Part shown: positions 58,144 through 64,000 of the stretch, in pieces | How positions within the stretch are numbered: position 1 is the stretch's first letter | How the letters are laid out: each line of letters starts with the position of its first letter | From: Korobacter sp963703075 | Lineage (GTDB): Bacteria > Acidobacteriota > Terriglobia > Terriglobales > Acidobacteriaceae | NCBI GenBank assembly: GCA_963703075.1 | Contig: OY969786.1 | Location: forward strand, 1,922,001-1,986,000 | Length of the DNA stretch: 64,000 nucleotides | Reading direction: 5' to 3' | The notes under the pieces: model-generated | Seen by the model: only the letters and a program-made list of their open reading frames with translations | Databases searched by the model: none | What the model was told of the DNA's origin: nothing | Translations under genes and position numbers: made by a program

Positions 58144-60120
58144 CTAGTCATGCGCGGCGAAACTCTTCGCCTCTGTCTTCTCTGCCTCTTCTGGTTCGGA
58201 CCCCGGAGCTTGCGCAAGCGCCTCCACATCCAGAGGATGCTCGTGCTGGTAATGTTCAATGCTCATACGCCCATCGAGCCATGCCCAATTCATGGGATAC
58301 GCCGCCGGATCGTAAATGACCATATAAAAATGCCATACAACGATGGCTAAGGTCGCCAGGATCGCCTCATAGAAATGGATCGTCAGGGCAACATCGATGA
58401 CCCAACGCGGAATCACAGTGCCGACACCCACCTTGAACCATGCCATGAGCCCAGTGGAGGCCATCACCATCGTTCCCCAGACCAAGGCCCAATATTCCAT
58501 CTTCTCCGCGTAGTTGAAGCGCTTGAACATCGGCTTCTTGTCGATGCGGCCCAAGTGATAAAGCACCACGTCGCGCGTGTCGGTAATGTCTTTCCATTCG
58601 GGCAGGAAGTCCACGATCAGTTTTCGCCCTTCAGCGGTGAAGGCCGCGTAGATCACGTGATAGGCGCCGACGAGGATCAACGCAACTCCGGCCACCCGAT
58701 GCAATACGCTGCGGAACTTCTCGCTATTGCCGAGCAACATAGCGAAGAACGAATTGGGGAACTTCAGCGCAAAGCCGGTGAAGACGAGAACGAAGAAGCT
58801 GATCAGCAGGGTCAGGTGCTGTACCCGCTGCCGCTTCGACATGCGGAACACGATCCGCGGCGAACCTTTACGGCTGTCTTGCAGCTTGCGGCGGAAGATC
58901 ACAATGTTGTGCAGCAACATCCCACCGATGGTGAAAACGATCATCCACACATAGAACTTTGCGACCAGATTCACGATCCTGCCGCCGATGTCGCTACCCG
59001 CGCTCAAGGCGTCGAGGTGAACCTTCCCTTTAATGAAGTTGTCGTTGGCTCCGGGGTGACATTGGCCGCAGGTTTTCGCCAGGTTGGCGTGATTGATGGA
59101 GGAACCAGGATCGCTCGACGGCAGAATGTTGTGCGCTGTGTGACAACTGGCGCAGTTAGCGGCCACCGTCGAACCCATTTTCGACGCCATTCCGTGATAA
59201 CTCGCAAGGTAAGTCGATTCGCGTCGTCCCTGGATGCCGAACTCATTGGACAGCTTTACGCCCTCATGGCAATTGGCACAGGTGACGTTCGAAATGTTCG
59301 CCGCCGAAACCGTAGAGTTCGGATCGCTCGGCTTCTTGATGGCGTGGATCCCGTGGCAATCGGTACAAACCGGCGCGTTCGATACGCCGCGTGCGATCGC
59401 CTTCCCGTGGATACTCGCCATGTACTGCTTGCTCTCGTTCCCGTGGCATTTCGCGCACGTATTCGGAACGTTGAACTTGTTGATCGGCGAACCCGCATCT
59501 CTTGCCGTCAGGATGTCGTGCTCGCCGTGACAATCCGTACAAACCGCTGCAGTTTGTGATCCGCCATTCACAGCCTTGCCGTGAACGCTGTCCTCATAGG
59601 AACTGAAGGGCGCTGTCGTCAGGCCCGCGCTCTGCATGGTTGCTTTATTGTCGTGGCAGCTTCCGCAGGTCGTCGGAATGTTATGGCGATTTACACGCGA
59701 TGCCGGATCGCTTGCTGGCAATAATTCATGCACGCTTCCGTGGCAATCCTGGCACTGGGCCGCTTTTCCATCCCCAGCCTTGATCGCCTTCGCGTGCAAT
59801 CCGTGGTCGTACTTGGTCTGTTCGTCGGCGTGACAGGTGGCGCATTGCGGCTTGGTTGACGCTGGATCGTGGGGAGCGCCATTGATTTCCGAATGGCAAT
59901 CGGTACAGTTGAACGTGCTGTGAATCGAACTCTTGAACTTGGCCTCGTCGACATGCAGGCTGACTGGTTTGCCGCCCTCATCCTTCGACATCGTTGCGTC
60001 GCTGTGACACGCCAGGCACTCATCGTTCTGGATTGTCTTTTTCTTGGGTGCCGCATCGGCCTGTCCGATCCCGCACATCAGGATCGCGAACATCAGCCAG
60101 AAGTATCGATTCCGTTTCAC
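58144..60120 (-). CDS. 11-haem cytochrome c fused to cytochrome b561-type domain
   Basis: 658 residues. Residues 1-23 are a signal peptide. The periplasmic part (about 30-385) has eleven CXXCH sites: CLACH, CTDCH, CATCH, CQDCH, CGSCH, CTDCH, CAKCH, CTDCH, CANCH, CASCH and CGQCH. A di-haem cytochrome b561/Ni-hydrogenase-type membrane domain follows (about 395-625), with His-containing helices such as GGMLLHNIVIF, VLHRVAGVALILVGAYHV and VWHFYMVIY. The C-terminus is acidic. The fusion would let the protein oxidise quinol and send electrons straight along a periplasmic haem chain. It is the second gene of the cytochrome unit. Confidence 0.93.
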   Translation of the reverse strand: MKRNRYFWLMFAILMCGIGQADAAPKKKTIQNDECLACHSDATMSKDEGGKPVSLHVDEAKFKSSIHSTFNCTDCHSEINGAPHDPASTKPQCATCHADEQTKYDHGLHAKAIKAGDGKAAQCQDCHGSVHELLPASDPASRVNRHNIPTTCGSCHDNKATMQSAGLTTAPFSSYEDSVHGKAVNGGSQTAAVCTDCHGEHDILTARDAGSPINKFNVPNTCAKCHGNESKQYMASIHGKAIARGVSNAPVCTDCHGIHAIKKPSDPNSTVSAANISNVTCANCHEGVKLSNEFGIQGRRESTYLASYHGMASKMGSTVAANCASCHTAHNILPSSDPGSSINHANLAKTCGQCHPGANDNFIKGKVHLDALSAGSDIGGRIVNLVAKFYVWMIVFTIGGMLLHNIVIFRRKLQDSRKGSPRIVFRMSKRQRVQHLTLLISFFVLVFTGFALKFPNSFFAMLLGNSEKFRSVLHRVAGVALILVGAYHVIYAAFTAEGRKLIVDFLPEWKDITDTRDVVLYHLGRIDKKPMFKRFNYAEKMEYWALVWGTMVMASTGLMAWFKVGVGTVIPRWVIDVALTIHFYEAILATLAIVVWHFYMVIYDPAAYPMNWAWLDGRMSIEHYQHEHPLDVEALAQAPGSEPEEAEKTEAKSFAAHD

Positions 60121-60162
60121 AGTTCCCTCAGATCCGCGCCAACCAGCGCCTGACGCGCATCG

Positions 60163-60468
60163 TTACTTCTTCAACGTCCGGATGTACTTGGTGACCCCAG
60201 CGATTTCGTCGTTGCTGAGTTTGCCTTCGTAGCCCGGCATCTTCCCTTTGCCCTTGGTGATGACAGCGGTAATGTCGGCATCGGAGGACTTCTGGAAATC
60301 AGCGGAATTCAGGTCCCGCGATCCCATCTTCTTGGCCATCGCGCCCGCGCCGTCGGCGCCGTGACAGCTTGCGCACTTCGCCTTGTAGGTTTCTCCGCCG
60401 TCGGCGGCAAAGGCCGTCAGGCTCATGGCAGCCATGGCAGCCAGCGTCAAAATTGCTTTCGATTTCAT
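60163..60468 (-). CDS. small class I c-type cytochrome
   Basis: 101 residues from the ATG at 60468. MKSKAILTLAAMAAMSLTAFA is a signal peptide. The haem site is CASCHGADGAG, and the axial Met is expected in KMPGYEGKLSNDEI. The protein ends VTKYIRTLKK. This is the soluble mono-haem electron carrier fold. The gene is first in the unit that continues with the 11-haem b561 fusion and the NapC-type cytochrome; 42 and 103 bases separate them. A CRP/FNR-like palindrome lies upstream at 60589. Confidence 0.92.
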   Translation of the reverse strand: MKSKAILTLAAMAAMSLTAFAADGGETYKAKCASCHGADGAGAMAKKMGSRDLNSADFQKSSDADITAVITKGKGKMPGYEGKLSNDEIAGVTKYIRTLKK

Positions 60469-61002
60469 GTAAGACACCTTCCCTCTAGAGTTTGCTCATT
60501 GCTCCGGAGGAACGAGACAGACCCATTCCGGAACTCACTAAACTCGCAGATTGGTGTCTTTGTCGCAGTGAGACTTCGCACCTCGGCATGTGACCGCCGT
60601 CACGAGGCATTGTGCTGTTGTGAAGTTGCGCACCCGCGTTGGACCGGAGATCAACTTCTCGCAGGCTTACAAGAGCGTAAGAACGTTGCGCTTAATCGAC
60701 TCTGCGCCTGCAGCCTTAGAAGGTAGAAAGGGAGGGCACTTTCCAGCCTTGTGATGTATAAACATCGGCATGTTCGGCAGCGGGACATGCGATGCGTTCG
60801 GCAACACTCTTTTCTGGTGAGTGATCGAGACATTCCCAGCAGCCAAGCCCACTTTGCAGGGGTGGTTTTTGCTGCCAGGCTCGCCAAAACTTGTTTGCCT
60901 TTGCAGGGCTTTGGAACGTAGTATGAACCGCAACTCCTTACACTGCGTACGTCTTGATAACGAACACGTATATTCCTTGCTTGTGAAGCAGGAGCGACTC
61001 GG
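60469..61002. other. gene-free region between cytochromes and kinase
   Basis: About 530 bases. It carries the CRP/FNR-like site at 60589-60603 and presumably the promoters of the divergent cytochrome and kinase units. Frames of 60-160 codons exist on both strands but lack a ribosome site, family motif or good coding composition. I see no RNA gene. Confidence 0.6.
60589..60603. promoter_or_regulatory. CRP/FNR-type palindrome upstream of the cytochrome operon
   Basis: TGTGA-CCGCCG-TCAC, the same form as the site at 55656, 121 bases before the first cytochrome gene. The two sites bracket the haem/cytochrome region. The regulator itself is not in the window. Confidence 0.65.
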
Positions 61003-63777
61003 TTGATCGGTAAGGGAATAGGGCATTACAAAATCATTTCGCAACTGGGAAGCGGCGGAATGGGCGTGGTCTACGAGGCGGAAGACACGACCCTCGGCCG
61101 CCACGTCGCTCTCAAGTTTCTGCCCGAGCAGTATTCCCAACATCCGGCATCGCTAGAACGGTTCTTGCGCGAAGCCCGTTCAGCTTCAGCGCTGAACCAC
61201 CCCAACATTTGCACCATCTATGCTGCCGAGGAGCACGACGGTATCTGGATGATCGCGATGGAGTTGCTGGAAGGTTCCACGCTGGGCCAGCTCATCGCCG
61301 ATCGTACCCTTTCGACCGATCGCATTCTTGATATTGCGATTCAGGCCTCCGACGCGCTGGACGTGGCTCATGCCCACAACATTGTTCATCGCGATATCAA
61401 GCCCGCCAATGTATTTGTAACTAAGAAGGGCGTCGTCAAAATCCTCGACTTCGGCCTGGCCAAGCTGGCCGTCGACCGCCATGTAGTCGCGCAGACCATT
61501 GGGGCCACTGCCGGCGAATCGCCCAACTACCTGACCAGCCCGGGAATGGCGGTGGGAACCGCTGCTTATATGTCGCCCGAGCAGGCGCGCGGGGAAGACA
61601 TTGACGGACGCAGCGACTTGTTTTCCTTCGGCGCCGTCCTTTATGAAATGTGCACCAGCAAGGTGCCGTTCGAAGGAGCGACCTCCGCCGTCATCTTTGC
61701 CGGCATTCTGGATCGCGATCCAGTTCCGCCCCAGGATCTCAATCCGCAGCTTCCGCCCAAACTCGCGGAGATCATCTGCAAGTCTTTGGAGAAAGATCGC
61801 GACCTGCGTTACCAGACCGCCGCCGAATTACGCGGAGACTTCAAGCGCCTGCGGCGCGATACAAGTGGACGCACTGCCCTTGGCGGTTCCCCATCAACCG
61901 CCGCCACGGCTGCTTATCCTGCCATCGGACCGACGTCGAGTTCCACGTCGCAGTACTCGGCTTCCGCTTATCCCGTATCAGCGGTCGCCAGTCCTGCGCC
62001 TTCCAGCACAACGGTCTTGATTGGGGAAGCCAGGAGACATAAGACGGGTATTCTCGTCGCGCTGATTTTCCTGGTAGCGATCATCGGTGCCGGGGGATGG
62101 GCGCTGTGGTCGCAAATGCACCGCACGCCCGCCCATCGAATCAACGAACAAATGTCGATCGAGCGCCTCACCAATAGCGGCCGCATCGAAGGCTCCGCCA
62201 ACATCTCGCCCGACGGCAAATACGTTGTTTACCAGATGCGGGACAATGGCAAGTACAGCCTCTGGCTCCGTCAGATCGCCACCTCCAGTGCCGTCAAGCT
62301 TGTGCCAGATACCGACCTTGCCTATGGCGCCACCACCTTCTCGCCCGACGGCAACTTCGTCTATTACACCTGGAGCCCGCAAAGCGAGCCCAACAGCGCA
62401 CTCTACGTCGTACCGACCCTTGGCGGCACACCCCACAAAATTCTTTCGGACATCAACGGTCCCATCTCGTTCTCACCAGACGGCAAACAGTTCGCCTTCA
62501 TCCGCGAAATCGGCAAGACCGGCCTGTCCACCATCGTCATCGCCAACACCGCCGATGGCACCATCGACCGCACTCTCGTCACCAGGAAAATCGGCGAGAT
62601 GTGGTTCGGCGGCTACGGTGTTTCCTGGTCTGCCGACGGCAAGCTCATCGCCACTCCCGTTATGGCCATCGACAAAGATGGCTACCACGAGACCGTCGGC
62701 ATCGTTGACATGGGCGGCAACCTCACGATGCTCATCCCCAAGCTCTCCGGCCAAGTCGGACGCCTCGCCTGGCTCAACGATGGCACTGGTATCGTCTATA
62801 GCGCCAACCAGCGCGTCGGCGACCGCAATCGTCAGATCTACATGATCAGCTACCCCGCTGGCGAGATCAGCCGCATTACCAACGATCTCAATACCTACTC
62901 CACCTACAGCTTCGGCGTCACCGCCGACAACTCGGCCATCGTCACCGTGCAAACCGCCATCACTTCCGATCTCTGGGTCACCGACGGCACCGGGGCCAAC
63001 GGGAAACAGCTCACGCAAGAAGCTCTTACGGGCCTCAACGGCATGGCTGCCGCCGGTTCGAAAATCGCCTACACCGCGGATAATTCCGGAACGCGCGGCG
63101 TCTGGCTCCTCGATGAAAATGGCGGCACGCCCACCCCGATCAGTCCAGCGCGCGACTACACCCAGTCCCCCACGATTTCACCGGATGGCAAGCACGTCGC
63201 CTACATGGGCCTCCGCGACAATAAGCCCAACATCTGGATCGCTGACCTTGACAGCTCCAATCCTCATCAACTCACCTCCAGCAACGGCGACCTCAGCCCC
63301 AGTTTCGTCGATAACCAGACCCTGTGGTTCACCCACCTCGAAGGCGGTCACATCAACCTGTATCGCATCGCGATCTCCGGCGGTACCCCGGAAAAAGTCT
63401 CTCCTCTCCAAGCCAACAACAGCACCGCTTCCTGGAAAGGCGACCGCGCCATCGTGTCCTACTTCGACGAAGCCACCGGCGTGAACAAGTCCGGGATCAT
63501 GGATACAAAGGAAGGCAAGATCCTCAGCAACTTCCAACTGCCCGACACCGCGAATAACCCGCTTTGGATGCCCGGCGACAAAGCCATCAGCTACGTCAAC
63601 ACCATCAATAACGTCAGCAATGTGTGGAAAATAGACCTCGATGGCTCTCACCCTGTCCAGCTCACCCACTTCACTGACAACACCATCTACAACTACGCTT
63701 GGCTTCCCGACGGCAAACTCGCCCTCGCCAAAGGTACATTCACCAGCGACGCCATCCTGATCCGCAACTTCCGCTAG
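61003..63777 (+). CDS. Ser/Thr protein kinase with TolB-like propeller
   Basis: 924 residues. Kinase domain (about 8-280): GSGGMG loop at 16-21, catalytic Lys 38, HRDIKPAN near 129, DFGLAK near 148, then SPEQARGEDIDGRSDLFSFG. A Pro/Ser-rich linker and one membrane segment (about 347-369; ILVALIFLVAIIGAGGW) follow. The extracytoplasmic part is a TolB/WD40-type propeller with repeated units such as ISPDGKYVVYQMRDNG, FSPDGNFVYYTW and WSADGKLIATPV. The start is TTG with AGGAG nine bases upstream. A second kinase gene starts 104 bases downstream. These kinases are abundant in acidobacteria. Confidence 0.93.
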   Translation: MIGKGIGHYKIISQLGSGGMGVVYEAEDTTLGRHVALKFLPEQYSQHPASLERFLREARSASALNHPNICTIYAAEEHDGIWMIAMELLEGSTLGQLIADRTLSTDRILDIAIQASDALDVAHAHNIVHRDIKPANVFVTKKGVVKILDFGLAKLAVDRHVVAQTIGATAGESPNYLTSPGMAVGTAAYMSPEQARGEDIDGRSDLFSFGAVLYEMCTSKVPFEGATSAVIFAGILDRDPVPPQDLNPQLPPKLAEIICKSLEKDRDLRYQTAAELRGDFKRLRRDTSGRTALGGSPSTAATAAYPAIGPTSSSTSQYSASAYPVSAVASPAPSSTTVLIGEARRHKTGILVALIFLVAIIGAGGWALWSQMHRTPAHRINEQMSIERLTNSGRIEGSANISPDGKYVVYQMRDNGKYSLWLRQIATSSAVKLVPDTDLAYGATTFSPDGNFVYYTWSPQSEPNSALYVVPTLGGTPHKILSDINGPISFSPDGKQFAFIREIGKTGLSTIVIANTADGTIDRTLVTRKIGEMWFGGYGVSWSADGKLIATPVMAIDKDGYHETVGIVDMGGNLTMLIPKLSGQVGRLAWLNDGTGIVYSANQRVGDRNRQIYMISYPAGEISRITNDLNTYSTYSFGVTADNSAIVTVQTAITSDLWVTDGTGANGKQLTQEALTGLNGMAAAGSKIAYTADNSGTRGVWLLDENGGTPTPISPARDYTQSPTISPDGKHVAYMGLRDNKPNIWIADLDSSNPHQLTSSNGDLSPSFVDNQTLWFTHLEGGHINLYRIAISGGTPEKVSPLQANNSTASWKGDRAIVSYFDEATGVNKSGIMDTKEGKILSNFQLPDTANNPLWMPGDKAISYVNTINNVSNVWKIDLDGSHPVQLTHFTDNTIYNYAWLPDGKLALAKGTFTSDAILIRNFR

Positions 63778-63841
63778 AACATTCCGGCCCACGAGCCACA
63801 CGCACAAGCTTTTTCGTTCGGATAGGATCTTCTGCATGACT

Positions 63842-63856
63842 TGGCGCAATGCGCCA
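63842..63856. other. short palindrome between the two kinase genes
   Basis: TGGCGC-AAT-GCGCCA, a perfect 15-base hairpin, 65 bases past the first kinase and 25 bases before the second. There is no T-run, so it is more likely an operator or processing site than a terminator. Confidence 0.3.
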
Positions 63857-63881
63857 GGAACTGCAGTAACATACCCGCACT

Positions 63882-64000
63882 GTGACTGCTTCCCCCCATT
63901 CCGACTGGCCGTTTGCGCTGTCAGGAACCCTGGGGGAGCGATACCGGCTTGTGCGTCTGCTGGGCGCGGGAGGGATGGGAGAAGCCTTTCTCGCAGAGGA
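63882..64000 (+). CDS. Ser/Thr protein kinase, N-terminal fragment
   Basis: The window ends 119 bases into this gene. From a GTG at 63882 it reads polar residues, then LGERYRLVRLLGAGGMGEAFLAE, the beta1 strand and Gly-rich loop (GAGGMG) of a Pkn2/PknB-type kinase. It is cut before the catalytic lysine. It is in the same direction as the preceding kinase-propeller gene. Confidence 0.8.
   Translation, partial: MTASPHSDWPFALSGTLGERYRLVRLLGAGGMGEAFLAE

Noticed and set aside
58375..59559. Plus-strand frame of 394 codons
   Set aside because: Antisense shadow of the 11-haem cytochrome gene.
60667..61143. A 158-codon minus-strand frame upstream of and overlapping the kinase start
   Set aside because: Overlaps the start of the kinase gene and shows no protein motif.
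1..64000. tRNA, rRNA or tmRNA genes, and insertion sequences
   Set aside because: The gene gaps were read for cloverleaf arms, conserved rRNA segments and transposase-like frames and none was convincing; smpB is present but no tmRNA gene was seen beside it.

Overview
The window reads as chromosomal DNA of a GC-rich soil bacterium of the phylum Acidobacteriota, most likely class Terriglobia (Koribacter-like). The support is the mix of families: an orphan MacB-type permease of the ADOP kind, Ser/Thr kinases fused to TolB-like propellers, a carboxypeptidase-regulatory-domain TonB receptor, DUF711, DUF2277, DUF4184, pirin and YHS proteins, and dispersed intergenic palindromic repeats. No rRNA, tRNA, transposase, integrase, prophage or CRISPR array was recognised. 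Placement is inference from gene content, not from a marker phylogeny.

Layout. 1-11.9 kb: metabolic and housekeeping genes (edge of a flavoprotein oxidoreductase, cysteine dioxygenase, aspartate ammonia-lyase, secreted esterase, CelD-type acetyltransferase, ADOP permease, exonuclease III with an apparent ATT start, PdxS, an HbpS/GlcG-like protein, two hotdog thioesterases). 11.9-20 kb: small stress or regulatory proteins (RsbRD-N-like, pirin, a 50-residue YHS protein, a MarR repressor with palindromic operators next to a divergent two-gene unit), a GT39-like glycosyltransferase with a TPR tail and an exported DUF711 protein. 20-23.3 kb: M20 peptidase, a repeat-filled intergenic region, a Nudix hydrolase and a zinc-ribbon/Ig-like membrane protein. 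23.4-30 kb: a minus-strand tyrosine catabolism operon (hpd, hmgA, an unknown gene, fah) followed closely by an ABC-F ATPase.

30-39.2 kb: a minus-strand pseudopilin/secretin cluster. A GspD/PilQ-type secretin with an N-terminal TPR region and a C-terminal cohesin-like domain heads it, then two GspG-like pseudopilins, a gene-poor gap, then FimT/GspH, PilV, PilW and a very large PilX-type protein. 39.4-46 kb: smpB, a periplasmic cupin, rpsO-pnp and the potassium transporter Kup. 46-53.4 kb: a TonB receptor with a small Cys/His-rich secreted protein, an exported small protein, a lipoprotein, and an amino-acid permease divergent from a Rieske oxygenase.

53.4-60.5 kb: a respiratory region. An AhbD/NirJ-like radical SAM protein is followed by a YwiC-like membrane protein. 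Separately, three c-type cytochromes form an apparent operon: a mono-haem protein, an 11-haem/cytochrome b561 fusion and a 7-haem NapC/NirT-type protein. CRP/FNR-style palindromes (TGTGA-N6-TCAC) lie upstream of both units, which suggests one regulon. 61-64 kb: a Ser/Thr kinase with a TolB-like propeller, then the start of a second kinase cut by the window edge.
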